From NCBI GenBank assembly GCA_016930715.1, contig JAFGGC010000032.1, positions 1 to 45,274 of the forward strand: a stretch of DNA of 45,274 nucleotides. The letters run 5' to 3'. A model generated the notes under the pieces. That model worked only from the letters and a program-made list of their open reading frames with translations, made no database searches and was not told where the DNA came from. Below, piece by piece: positions 7,176-14,982 of the stretch. Numbering within the stretch: position 1 is the first letter of the stretch; the number at the start of each line of letters is the position of its first letter. The position numbers were made by a program, and so were the translations under genes. The stretch comes from Endomicrobiales bacterium (GTDB lineage Bacteria; Elusimicrobiota; Endomicrobiia; Endomicrobiales; JAFGGC01).

Positions 7176-7907
7176 TCAGAATGAGTACGAGAAACCGATA
7201 GATGTGTAATTGAGCTGGGCGAAATTGAAGACCTCGTCCACGTCGGCCCCGCCCTCCACTACCCTGAAACCCGCGCGGACGGCCGTCCTTTCGCTTGTTT
7301 TAAGGTTCACGGCAAGGAGCACGTCCTCCGCCCTGCCCGGTCCGCCGGCCAGAGCGTCGGCGTCAAGCACCGCAGTGAAGCTGCGCCCGAGGTCGTAGTC
7401 AACGCCGAAGTTCAACAGCGGCACGAAGCCCGTGTTCTTCTTTTCGGAAGTTATCCCTGCCCCGGCAACGCTTATCGAGGCGTCTCGTATCTTGGCGGTA
7501 AAGCCGAGCTTAAACGAAAGGCGGCCCTTTTTCTCGAAGCGCTTCCAGTAAGATACCCTGTACGAGTCGAACCTGTACTTAGCGCTTATCTTTGTCCCGG
7601 CCGGGAAGATGTCGCCGTTGAAGCTCAAAAGGCCTTCCGCCGTGCCGTCGGCGTCGAGCATCAGCGGCGCGATGAGGACCGAAACGTAATTGTTCTTTTT
7701 GAACTCTTCGGTAACCCTCAACCTGTAGAACGCTTTACTTTCTGCAGGTATGTCGTCCGTGAGCGAGAACCGCGTGCCGGTCATATCCGGCACCTGCACC
7801 TCGTTGTAAACGGCGCCCACCGTGCCGGTTTCGACGTCAAGCGTCAGAGCCCCCGCCGGCGCCGCCGCCAGGCAAAGAAATAGCATAAATAACAGTATTT
7901 TATTCAT
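7176..7907 (-). CDS. predicted outer-membrane beta-barrel protein, unknown function
   Basis: This 243-residue protein is not recognised as a named family. A clear signal peptide occupies residues 1-20 (lysine at 3, hydrophobic core, A-x-A before LTLDVE). The mature part alternates hydrophobic and polar residues in strands rich in aromatic and glycine residues and ends in the aromatic-terminal pattern IGFSYSF, the usual BamA recognition signal. About 8-10 strands would be possible. It lies between the ankyrin gene and miaA and has no functional link to either. The ATG has no ribosome site, but a TAGAAT hexamer ends 6 nt before it, so a near-leaderless transcript is conceivable. Confidence 0.75.
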   Translation of the reverse strand: MNKILLFMLFLCLAAAPAGALTLDVETGTVGAVYNEVQVPDMTGTRFSLTDDIPAESKAFYRLRVTEEFKKNNYVSVLIAPLMLDADGTAEGLLSFNGDIFPAGTKISAKYRFDSYRVSYWKRFEKKGRLSFKLGFTAKIRDASISVAGAGITSEKKNTGFVPLLNFGVDYDLGRSFTAVLDADALAGGPGRAEDVLLAVNLKTSERTAVRAGFRVVEGGADVDEVFNFAQLNYTSIGFSYSF

Positions 7908-7927
7908 GGCGTTATTCTACAAAATAC

Positions 7928-7993
7928 AAACCCGCATTGGAAGAATATTGTTCAAACCCGCATCTGAACGCCTTGCAGTTCCAATGCGGGTTT
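7928..7993. repeat. 15-bp perfect inverted repeat with internal third copy
   Basis: AAACCCGCATTGGAA (7928-7942) and its exact complement TTCCAATGCGGGTTT (7979-7993) flank 36 nt. Inside lies another CAAACCCGCAT (7953-7963). On the minus strand this stem-loop lies just upstream of the beta-barrel gene. It could be a folded mRNA leader, a protein-binding site or a transposon relic; nothing in the sequence decides. Confidence 0.8.
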
Positions 7994-8029
7994 GGTAGTA
8001 TTCCAGCTTAGATTGTCTTATTTACTCCC

Positions 8030-8130
8030 CTCTTCCCCGGCTTTTTTGAGGACGCCCCGCCGGGGAATGCCCAGCGGCTGTTAATAACGTATTATCTAAC
8101 AACGTCCCCTATTTCCCTATTTCCACTATC
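8030..8130. other. hairpin and REP-like words downstream of ankyrin gene
   Basis: CCCCGGC and GCCGGGG around 8034-8065 can pair across a 17-nt loop containing an A-tract (minus-strand sense). Next to it are GTTAATAACGTATTA, a near-palindrome, and CCCCTATTTCCCTATTTCC, a repeated word. Such words resemble ends of REP/RAYT-type elements seen in many genomes, but no transposase is present, so this is only a suggestion. Confidence 0.35.
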
Positions 8131-8135
8131 CTCCT

Positions 8136-9203
8136 CTATTTTAAAAGCCGGACAATTGATTGGAAATTCTTGCTTATGGCGAAATCAATTGCCGTATGGC
8201 CATTCTTGTCTTTTACTGATTTATCAGCGTTTGCTTTAAGCAGTATTTTTACTGCTTCTTCGTTGCCATTATAAGCTGCGGTCATTAAAGGTGTTACGCC
8301 GTTAGGGGTTTGAATACTAACATCAGCGCCGGCGTCAACAAGCATTTTTACGATATTTGTCCGGTTTTCGTAAATTGCAAGGCTTAATGCGGTTTGCCCC
8401 CCCGGCATCATATAATCCGCGAAAGCGCCCTTATTCAAAAGCAGTCCAACCAGGTTGGGGTTATTTTTGGTTATTGCGCACATTAACGGGGAATAGTATT
8501 CCATGCGGTCATCAATATTGATACAGTTTACGCCGGCACCGTCGTTAATTAATTTCTCAGCTTGAGCGATATTGTCCCTTTCTATTGCCTGGATCAACAA
8601 ATAACCCGGCGGCATTTTTGATTCATTAATATACAACTCCGTTAAATCACGATTTATTACAATTTTCTTTTGTGCGATATTGCTTTCAAAGAGTTTTACT
8701 GAAATATTGCCTTCCGGCTGTTGAATCGAATTCCATTCATTAACAACGGATTCAGTTTTTAAATCCTTGGATTCAATCGAATTGTAGGGCATGGAAAAGC
8801 TGTTTTTGACGGGCTTTCCATAGAGTGTTTTATACCTATGAAACAATTCCTTGCTCCGATTATTAACTCTTTTGGCCAATGTTCCGGCATTGATTTTACT
8901 GGCAACGCTTTCTTTCATCGAACCCGAAATATTTTCGGATTTAAACTTGATTTTAACCGCCCACAGGCCGTTTTTGTTGAAATAAAATATAAAATCCTCG
9001 CGCAATATCTTTGCCAACTTTGTTTTGTCCCAGACGACCGCGGCAAATTGTAATTTATCCTTAGAATCCACGACATATTTGTAGAGTTTAAATGACGATC
9101 CGCTAATAAATGGCAGGTCAGTATGATATTTGTCCGGAATTAACTGTTTTAAGGTGTCAGTGTTTTTAGGGACGTTGTTAGGCAATTCGGTATTCATTTT
9201 CAA
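8136..9203 (-). CDS. ankyrin-repeat protein
   Basis: A 355-residue protein with an unrecognised N-terminal half (1-195) and about five ankyrin repeats in the C-terminal half (about 200-355), seen as YSPLMCAITKNNPNLVGLLL, QTALSLAIYENRTNIVKMLV, VTPLMTAAYNGNEEAVKILL and HTAIDFAISKNFQSIVRLL. Ankyrin repeats mediate protein binding and no enzymatic motif is visible. There is no signal peptide. The gene is clearly richer in A/T than its neighbours and is flanked by hairpin repeats on both sides, signs of transfer. The start is either TTG at 9203 (AAAGGG 8 nt upstream) or ATG two codons later at 9197. Confidence 0.88.
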   Translation of the reverse strand: MKMNTELPNNVPKNTDTLKQLIPDKYHTDLPFISGSSFKLYKYVVDSKDKLQFAAVVWDKTKLAKILREDFIFYFNKNGLWAVKIKFKSENISGSMKESVASKINAGTLAKRVNNRSKELFHRYKTLYGKPVKNSFSMPYNSIESKDLKTESVVNEWNSIQQPEGNISVKLFESNIAQKKIVINRDLTELYINESKMPPGYLLIQAIERDNIAQAEKLINDGAGVNCINIDDRMEYYSPLMCAITKNNPNLVGLLLNKGAFADYMMPGGQTALSLAIYENRTNIVKMLVDAGADVSIQTPNGVTPLMTAAYNGNEEAVKILLKANADKSVKDKNGHTAIDFAISKNFQSIVRLLK

Positions 9204-9286
9204 TGTAAATACCCTTTACTGGGAATTCAAGTACCGTCATGTGGCATAGTCTTTTCCTGCCTGCCCCGCCGAGGCCGGTCTTTATG

Positions 9287-9315
9287 GCCATTACCAAATC
9301 CGCATCGGTAATGGC
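9287..9315. repeat. 9-bp stem-loop downstream of mutL
   Basis: GCCATTACC (9287-9295) and GGTAATGGC (9307-9315) form a perfect stem with an 11-nt loop, 12 nt past the mutL stop. No T-tract follows on the minus strand, so it is not a canonical intrinsic terminator, although it could mark the 3' end of the mutL transcript. Confidence 0.6.
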
Positions 9316-9327
9316 GGTGGGTTGGTA

Positions 9328-11061
9328 TCAGGCGCGTTTGAAGTGCTTCTCGAGCTCGGAAAGGGTCACCTTGAAGAGCGTCGGCCGGCCATGTGGGCAG
9401 GTGAAAGGCGATCTGCAGGCGAAAAGGTCCTTCAAAAGACGCTTGGACTCGTCCGGCGATATCACGTCCCCCGCCTTGATGCTGGACCTGCAGGCGGCGC
9501 GTATCACCTTCTCAAGCCGTTCCTTTGGCGGAGTTTTGCGGTCTTCGGATATGGCGTGAAGTATCTCCTCAAGGACGAGCTTGGCGTTGGCGGAATTCCC
9601 CAGTATCGCCGGCATCGCCGACACCCGGAAGGTGGCGGTGCCGAACTCTTCTATATCCCAGCCGGATTCCTTCAGCATCGCAAGGGATTCGCCCGCGACG
9701 GCCGCAAGGCCGGGCGCGAACTTTATGGTTTCAGGGAACAAAAGCGGCTGTACGGAAACGCTTCCGCTTTCAAGCTCGCAGAGGTATTTTTCATACCTTA
9801 TCCTTTCCTGCGCGGCGTGCTGGTCCACTATGTAGAAATCCCTGCCGGCCTGGGCCAGGACGTAGAGGTTGAATATCTGGCCTATGACCTTGGGCTGTTG
9901 TTCGACTTCTCCCTTCAGCAGTTCGACAGGCTCACTACTCAGGGTTTCGCGCACTACTTTCGGTTCTCTCTCGGTTTTATAGAGGATTCCCGCTTCAGCT
10001 ACCCCTTCACCTGCCCTTCGGGCATCCTCTCCCCTTGCGGGAGAGGGCTTTTTATCTAGTATCCCGATGTAAGGCGTTTTTGAAAGCGCTTCCCTTATCG
10101 CGGAAAATATCAGCGAGTTTATCTCCTGCTCCTTCGAGAAGCGTATCTCGCGCTTTGTCGGATGGACGTTGACGTCGGTTTCGGAAGGGTCGATTTCCAG
10201 CATCAGTATCACGCCGGGGTGCCTTCCGGCGGGCAGGAACTCGCGGTATGCCTCGTATATCGAAAAAAGAGTGGAGCGGTTGAAGTTGAGCGGCCGCCTG
10301 TTGACGAAGAAGTACTGGTGGCTTTTGGACGGAAGCGAGGACTCCTTGTCGGTTATGAGCGCGTTTACCCTGGCTTTGGGGTGCGCGGCCGATGCCCGCA
10401 ACAGCTTGCCGGCGAATTCCGCGCCGAAAAGGCCGGTGACGCGCTCATCGAGCGAGCCGGCCCTGGGCAGCCAAAGCGCTTTCCTGCCTTCGCTGGCGGC
10501 TGAAAAGGCCGTCTCGAAATTGGAAAGCGCTATTTCCTCCATCATCCTCATTATCTTCTGCTTCTCGGAAGCGTCGCTTTTTAGGAACTTTGCCCTCGCC
10601 GGCGTGTTGAAGAAGAGGTCGGTTATCTCGACGTTGGTACCGCCTGGGCCGCTCCACGGCCTGTCGGCCTTTATCTTCCCGGCCGAAAGCGATATTTCCC
10701 AGCCGGAGGGTTCGCTTTTGGCCTTGCTCTGGATCAGAAGGTTTGAGACCGACGCGATCGAAGGAAGGGCCTCGCCGCGGAAGCCCATCGTCCTCAAGGA
10801 CGAAAGGCCGTCGAAATCGGATATCTTGCTTGTCGCGTGGCGAGTGAGGGCGAGTTTCAGTTCTTTTTGAGGTATGCCCGTCCCGTTGTCGCTGACGCGT
10901 ATGAGTTTCTTGCCCGCTCCTTTTATCTCGACCGTGATGGACGTGCTTTTGGCGTCAAGCGAGTTCTCGACGAGTTCCTTGACGACGTTGGCGGGCCGCT
11001 CTATCACTTCGCCGGCGGCTATCTTGTTTATGGTGTCTTCGGAAAGGAGTCTGATAGGCAT
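9328..11061 (-). CDS. mutL: DNA mismatch repair protein MutL, endonuclease type
   Basis: A 577-residue MutL. The N-terminal GHKL ATPase has VENSLDA (31-37), DNGTG (58-62), ATSKI (76-80) and GFRGEAL (93-99), and HPTKREIRF is at 300-308. The C-terminal dimerisation domain carries the metal-dependent nicking motif DQHA-x2-E-x4-E (413-424) together with AACRSSIKAGD and CPHGRP near the end. It is therefore a MutL that nicks DNA itself, as expected in organisms without MutH/Dam. Residues 339-353 in the flexible linker are encoded by a copy of the CCCTCACC/CCCTCTCC repeat. A terminal-inverted-repeat element ends 4 nt before the ATG, and PilZ and mutS lie upstream. Confidence 0.97.
   Translation of the reverse strand: MPIRLLSEDTINKIAAGEVIERPANVVKELVENSLDAKSTSITVEIKGAGKKLIRVSDNGTGIPQKELKLALTRHATSKISDFDGLSSLRTMGFRGEALPSIASVSNLLIQSKAKSEPSGWEISLSAGKIKADRPWSGPGGTNVEITDLFFNTPARAKFLKSDASEKQKIMRMMEEIALSNFETAFSAASEGRKALWLPRAGSLDERVTGLFGAEFAGKLLRASAAHPKARVNALITDKESSLPSKSHQYFFVNRRPLNFNRSTLFSIYEAYREFLPAGRHPGVILMLEIDPSETDVNVHPTKREIRFSKEQEINSLIFSAIREALSKTPYIGILDKKPSPARGEDARRAGEGVAEAGILYKTEREPKVVRETLSSEPVELLKGEVEQQPKVIGQIFNLYVLAQAGRDFYIVDQHAAQERIRYEKYLCELESGSVSVQPLLFPETIKFAPGLAAVAGESLAMLKESGWDIEEFGTATFRVSAMPAILGNSANAKLVLEEILHAISEDRKTPPKERLEKVIRAACRSSIKAGDVISPDESKRLLKDLFACRSPFTCPHGRPTLFKVTLSELEKHFKRA
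10003..10047. repeat. palindromic repeat inside the mutL reading frame
   Basis: The segment matches the intergenic repeat at 11730-11770 almost base for base: CACC-N-GCCCTTCGGGCATCC followed by TCTCCCCT and GGGAGAGG. It is translated in frame as P339 to G353 (PSPARGEDARRAGEG) in the linker between the ATPase and dimerisation domains. Inserted length is a multiple of three and contains no stop in that frame. Confidence 0.8.
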
Positions 11062-11065
11062 CTTG

Positions 11066-11194
11066 GCCCGTTAGAGATAGTCCGCCATTGATTCAGTGGC
11101 GGACGGAATTCCTTGAGTTTTTGTTAATATCGAAAGTTTGCCCTGGGTTTCATTGTATTCGTATTAAACATAAGTTTATGTATCTCTAACGGGC
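11066..11194. mobile_element. MITE-like element, copy 1 (PilZ-mutL gap)
   Basis: This 129-bp element is bounded by perfect 13-bp terminal inverted repeats GCCCGTTAGAGAT (11066-11078) and ATCTCTAACGGGC (11182-11194). Next to the mutL-side end is a hairpin TCCGCCA/TGGCGGA, followed by GGAATTC-CTTGAGTTT and AATATCGAAAGT. It has no coding capacity. It shares ends, hairpin and core with 36162-36285. It begins 17 nt after the PilZ stop and ends 4 nt before the mutL ATG. No target-site duplication is obvious. Confidence 0.8.
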
Positions 11195-11211
11195 TGAAGG
11201 AAAGGTTCTTC

Positions 11212-11661
11212 TTAATGGTGATGCTTGCCGCCGTGCTTCTTGCCCAGTTTCACGGGCTTGTCGCACAAGGGGAAGTAGGAGCATTTTTCGCTGCAGATGT
11301 CCGTGACGCCGAGGGCGTACTTGTTGTCGCAGTCCTGGCATTCGATGGCAAGGCGGTTGATGTGCCTGAAATCGAGGGGGTCGATCTTGGTGAATACTAT
11401 GCCTATGCGCCACATCTCGCCCTTGGAAAGGGTCCACACGACCTTGCCGCTTATCGGCTGGGTTTTGAGCCCCTTGATGTCGATCGAAAGGTTTATTTCG
11501 CTTCCCACGGGTATCGAAGCGAAGGCAAGCAGCGCCATTCCGCCGGCGGAAAGGTCGACAAGTATGCCGGGAACGTTCTTTTCTCCGATGGCGAGCTGTA
11601 TGGGCTCGTCCATCTCGTGAAGGACAGGGAGGCGGTTGTGCCTTCTTTTTTCCTGTAACAT
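11212..11661 (-). CDS. PilZ-domain protein with Cys/His-rich tail
   Basis: A 149-residue cytoplasmic protein. The PilZ cyclic-di-GMP binding signatures are both present: RRHNR (6-10, RxxxR) and DLSAGG (36-41, DxSxxG), followed by the PilZ beta-barrel to about residue 100. The tail has cysteines at 108, 111, 123, 127 and 133 and ends in KKHGGKHHH, which suggests a zinc or iron-sulfur binding module. The output function is unknown. It could receive signal from the diguanylate cyclase at 37.0-38.5 kb. It is sandwiched between mutS and mutL, separated from each by a different repeat element, so operon coupling to repair genes may be accidental. GAGG precedes the ATG by 9 nt. Confidence 0.88.
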   Translation of the reverse strand: MLQEKRRHNRLPVLHEMDEPIQLAIGEKNVPGILVDLSAGGMALLAFASIPVGSEINLSIDIKGLKTQPISGKVVWTLSKGEMWRIGIVFTKIDPLDFRHINRLAIECQDCDNKYALGVTDICSEKCSYFPLCDKPVKLGKKHGGKHHH

Positions 11662-11725
11662 GGCGCTGCACCTCTTAATTAAAGATGTTGAATCTGTTGC
11701 AGCATTCCTTTGATTTCTCTTGTTT

Positions 11726-11785
11726 CACCCTCACCAGCCCTTCGGGCATCCTCTCCCCTCGAGGGAGAGGAATGAGGTGAGGGGG
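11726..11785. repeat. CCCTCACC/CCCTCTCCC palindromic repeat, copy 3 (mutS-PilZ gap)
   Basis: The outer arms CCCTCACC (11728-11735) and GGTGAGGG (11776-11783) enclose an inner hairpin CCTCTCCC/GGGAGAGG with a 5-nt loop (11750-11770) and GCCC-TT-CGGGC. It starts 3 nt past the mutS stop and would fold in the mRNA. It is nearly identical over its centre to the copy inside mutL. Confidence 0.8.
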
Positions 11786-11788
11786 CTG

Positions 11789-14443
11789 TCAGTTTTTTGT
11801 GTATTTCTTCTTGAGCTCGCTCAGTTTCTGCAGGGCTTCGAGCGGCGTCAGTTTTTCAATTTCAATTTCGCCTAATTCTATCATAAATTTTGAATAAGGT
11901 AAAGTAAACAGGTCGGGTTCGCTGGGCGCCTTGGAAGGTTCGCTTATGCGCGTCTCGTTCTCAAGTTCCGTCAGTATCCCGGAGGCCCTTTTGATCACCT
12001 TCTGCGGCAGCCCCGCCAGCTGGGCGACGTGAATCCCGTAGGAACGGTCGGCCGCCCCGGGCGCTATCTTGTGCAGGAACACGACGTTTCCCTCCCATTC
12101 CCGCACGGAAACGTTGAAGTTTTTTATCCCGGGCAGTTTCCCTTCGAGGTCGGTTAGCTCGAAGTAGTGGGTCGCGAACAGCACTTTGGGCCCGAAACCG
12201 CTTTTTTTCCGGATGTTCGAAAGGTACTCGATGGCCGCCCACGCTATGGAAATCCCGTCGTAAGTGGACGTCCCCCTTCCCATCTCGTCGAGTATTACAA
12301 GGCTCCTCGGCGTGTTCTGGTTGAGGATGTTGGCTGTTTCGTGCATCTCGACCATGAAGGTCGATTCGCCGCCCGCGAGGTTGTCGCCGGAGCCGATGCG
12401 GGTGAAAATCTTGTCTATCACGCCGATCCTGGCCTTTTGCGCGGGAACGAACGATCCCATCTGGGCGAGTATCGCTATCAGGGCGGTCTGCCTGAGGTAT
12501 GTGGATTTTCCCGCCATGTTCGGCCCGGTGAGTATCATTATCTGGTTTTCGGAGCCGTCAAGGGATATGTCGTTTGCGACAAAAGAGCCGCTCTTGAGCT
12601 TTCGTTCCACTATCGGGTGGCGCCCCTCGGATATCTCGAGAGCGGTTGAATCGTCCATTTCCGGCCTGACGTACCCGTGCAGGGCCGCGGTATCCGCGCA
12701 CGACAGATAAACGTCGAGCTCCGCCAGCGAGCTTGCCGTGTTCTTGACGGCCTCGGAATGCTTCAGCAGCCTTTGCAGGAGGCCCTTGAAGAGCGCTTCC
12801 TCCAGCTTCGCTATTTTTTCGTCGGCAGAAAGTATCTTTTCCTCGAAATCTTTCAGCTCCTGCGTTATGAACCTTTCCCCGTTGGCTACCGTCTGCTTCC
12901 TTATGTAGCCCTGCGGAACGAGGCGGAGGTTCGGTTTCGTCACTTCGATGTAATAGCCGAAGACGGATGTGTAGCCGATCTTCAGGGAGCTTATGCCCGT
13001 CCTTTCGCGTTCCCCGGCTTCCATATCCGAGATGAGCTTCTTGCTTTCGCGGGATATGGTCCGCAGTTCGTCGAGTTCCGGGCTGTAGCAGTCCCTTATG
13101 ACGTTGCCGTCCTTAAGGGTCGCGGGGGGTTCGTTGTTGACCGCAAGCCCTATCGTGTCGATGATGTCCTTCGGGGGTTCAAGACCGACGCAGACGGATT
13201 TAATCATTTCGGGCGCGGTCAGCACCTCGTTTTCGGCGTTTTTTATTTCTTCAAGCATCCTGCCGGACACTACAAGGGAATCCTTGAGCGCGATGAGGTC
13301 TCTTGGGCCGGCCGTGCCGGACGCGGCCCTGTTGAGTATGCGCTCCACATCGGAAACTCCTTTGATCGCCTCCCGCAAAGTTTTCCTTAATATGCCGTCA
13401 TTGAAGAAAAATCCAACGGCGTCGTGCCTCTTTTTGATATCCCTTGATTTGACAAGCGGCTGAAGGAGCCGCTGCCTGAACATCCTGGCGCCCATCGGCG
13501 TGAGGGTGCTGTCAATGGCCTCGAGAAGCGAGTTCTCCCCTGAATTCGTGGACAGTCCCTCCACTAGCTCAAGGTTCCTGACGGCGTTCTCGTCTATCAG
13601 CAGAAAATCGTCCAGCGAGTAGAACCTGACGGCGTCCAGCACCGGAAAGCTGCCGATCTGGGTGTTCTCTATGTAGGAAAGTATCGCACCGGTTGAGGAG
13701 GCCGCAAGAAGGCGGGATTCTAGGCCGAAGGGCTTCAGCGAGGACGTTTTGTACACTTTGCCGATTTTTTGCGCCGCCTCGTGCGCCGAGAATAACCATC
13801 CGTCCAGCGGGCTGAGCGCCGTTGCGGTTTCGCGGGAAAGGTCAGAAAAAAAACGGTGTTCGAAATGGTTCTGCGGTATCACGAGTTCAGCGGGCGAGAG
13901 CCTGAAAATCTCCCGCCTGAGCTTGCTCTTTTCGACTTCGGTCGTGGCGATCTCGCCGGTGGAAATGTCCACGTAGGTCAGGCCGAATCTTTCGAAGTCC
14001 TTGTCGGGACAGAGCGAAACGAGGTAGTTGTTTAGTCTATGGTCAAGCAGGTTTTCCTCGACTACCGTTCCCGGCGTTATGACCCTCAGAACCCCCCTTT
14101 TCACTATCCCCCTGCCGGGCCTGCCCGCCGCAGAGGCGGGCTCCTCGAGCTGTTCGCAGACCGCGACCTTCTCTCCGGCCTTTATAAGTTTACGCAGGTA
14201 GGAATTGACGGCGTGGTGCGGCACGCCGCACATTGGAACTTCCTGCCTTTTCGTGAGAACCACTTCGAGTATCGGCGAGGCCTTTATGGCGTCTTCGCCG
14301 AACATCTCGTAGAAGTCGCCGAGCCTGAAAAAAAGTATCGCCCCGGGATACCGGGATTTGATGTCTTGGTACTGCCGCATCAGGGGCGTGAGGCCGCCGT
14401 TCAGGTTATCTTTTTCTTTATCGCCTGCAGTCTTTTTAGCCAT
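11789..14443 (-). CDS. mutS: DNA mismatch repair ATPase MutS
   Basis: An 884-residue MutS that recognises mismatches and recruits MutL. The N-terminal mismatch-binding domain has FFRLGDFYEMFG with the F-Y-E wedge (44-46). Connector, lever and clamp domains follow. The C-terminal ABC ATPase has GPNMAGKST (about 639-647) and DEMGRGTSTYDG. The length is typical. In the loop CEQLEEPASAAGRPGRGIVKRG (about 96-117) the protein is several residues longer than usual, and the DNA there is a hairpin GCCCGCC/GGCGGGC (14118-14136). The start overlaps the end of the lytic transglycosylase gene by 43 nt. Confidence 0.97.
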   Translation of the reverse strand: MAKKTAGDKEKDNLNGGLTPLMRQYQDIKSRYPGAILFFRLGDFYEMFGEDAIKASPILEVVLTKRQEVPMCGVPHHAVNSYLRKLIKAGEKVAVCEQLEEPASAAGRPGRGIVKRGVLRVITPGTVVEENLLDHRLNNYLVSLCPDKDFERFGLTYVDISTGEIATTEVEKSKLRREIFRLSPAELVIPQNHFEHRFFSDLSRETATALSPLDGWLFSAHEAAQKIGKVYKTSSLKPFGLESRLLAASSTGAILSYIENTQIGSFPVLDAVRFYSLDDFLLIDENAVRNLELVEGLSTNSGENSLLEAIDSTLTPMGARMFRQRLLQPLVKSRDIKKRHDAVGFFFNDGILRKTLREAIKGVSDVERILNRAASGTAGPRDLIALKDSLVVSGRMLEEIKNAENEVLTAPEMIKSVCVGLEPPKDIIDTIGLAVNNEPPATLKDGNVIRDCYSPELDELRTISRESKKLISDMEAGERERTGISSLKIGYTSVFGYYIEVTKPNLRLVPQGYIRKQTVANGERFITQELKDFEEKILSADEKIAKLEEALFKGLLQRLLKHSEAVKNTASSLAELDVYLSCADTAALHGYVRPEMDDSTALEISEGRHPIVERKLKSGSFVANDISLDGSENQIMILTGPNMAGKSTYLRQTALIAILAQMGSFVPAQKARIGVIDKIFTRIGSGDNLAGGESTFMVEMHETANILNQNTPRSLVILDEMGRGTSTYDGISIAWAAIEYLSNIRKKSGFGPKVLFATHYFELTDLEGKLPGIKNFNVSVREWEGNVVFLHKIAPGAADRSYGIHVAQLAGLPQKVIKRASGILTELENETRISEPSKAPSEPDLFTLPYSKFMIELGEIEIEKLTPLEALQKLSELKKKYTKN

Positions 14444-14982
14444 CTGTAAGTTCCCATTATTTTTTTTACGTAATTCCTTGTTTCCTTGTAAGGTATATCG
14501 GTAACTTCAAAACTAAGCAGCGGATTTTGAATATGCCAGCTTGCGACCTTGCTTTTGCCGGCGTTGTAGGCGGCAAGGGCCAGGATCTTGTTCCCCCCGA
14601 AATCCTTTTTGAGCTTTGAATAATAGTATATCCCTATCATTATGTTGGTGTCGGGGTCCTCAAGGTCCCTTTCCGCGTTGAAGGCTTCGAGGCCGAGCTC
14701 TTCTGCCATTTCGTCGGCGGTCGCGGGCAGTATCTGCATAAGCCCTATAGCGCCTCTTTCGGACCGGGCGTTTCTTGAGAATTTGGACTCGATCCTTATG
14801 ATAGAAGCCGTCAGGAGAGGGTCTATGCCGTACAGGGACGAGTATTTCGCGACGGATTCGGCGTAGTAGGCGTCCTTTATCAGCCGCACCGTCACGCCGC
14901 TGGATAATACCGCGTAAATCAATGCCGGGACCAGCAGAGACGCGCCTATGACGCAGTATTTTTTCACGTTCTCTTTATTCAT
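14401..14982 (-). CDS. membrane-anchored lytic transglycosylase (SLT domain)
   Basis: From the chosen ATG the protein has 193 residues: a cytoplasmic start, one membrane helix or uncleaved signal (8-29), and a periplasmic SLT domain of lysozyme fold. The catalytic glutamate is E65 in RIESKF, with GLMQ (80-83) and AYNAG (138-142), the standard family-1 motifs. It cleaves the MurNAc-GlcNAc bond of peptidoglycan with anhydro product. The start at 14982 was chosen over a longer frame (15060) because its ATG overlaps the TGA of the SGNH gene (ATGA) and places the membrane helix correctly. The pairing with an SGNH hydrolase suggests envelope remodelling. Confidence 0.93.
   Translation of the reverse strand: MNKENVKKYCVIGASLLVPALIYAVLSSGVTVRLIKDAYYAESVAKYSSLYGIDPLLTASIIRIESKFSRNARSERGAIGLMQILPATADEMAEELGLEAFNAERDLEDPDTNIMIGIYYYSKLKKDFGGNKILALAAYNAGKSKVASWHIQNPLLSFEVTDIPYKETRNYVKKIMGTYRWLKRLQAIKKKIT

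Noticed and set aside
8136-9203. Ankyrin gene as a toxin or effector
   Set aside because: No secretion signal, catalytic motif, immunity partner or secretion genes are visible.
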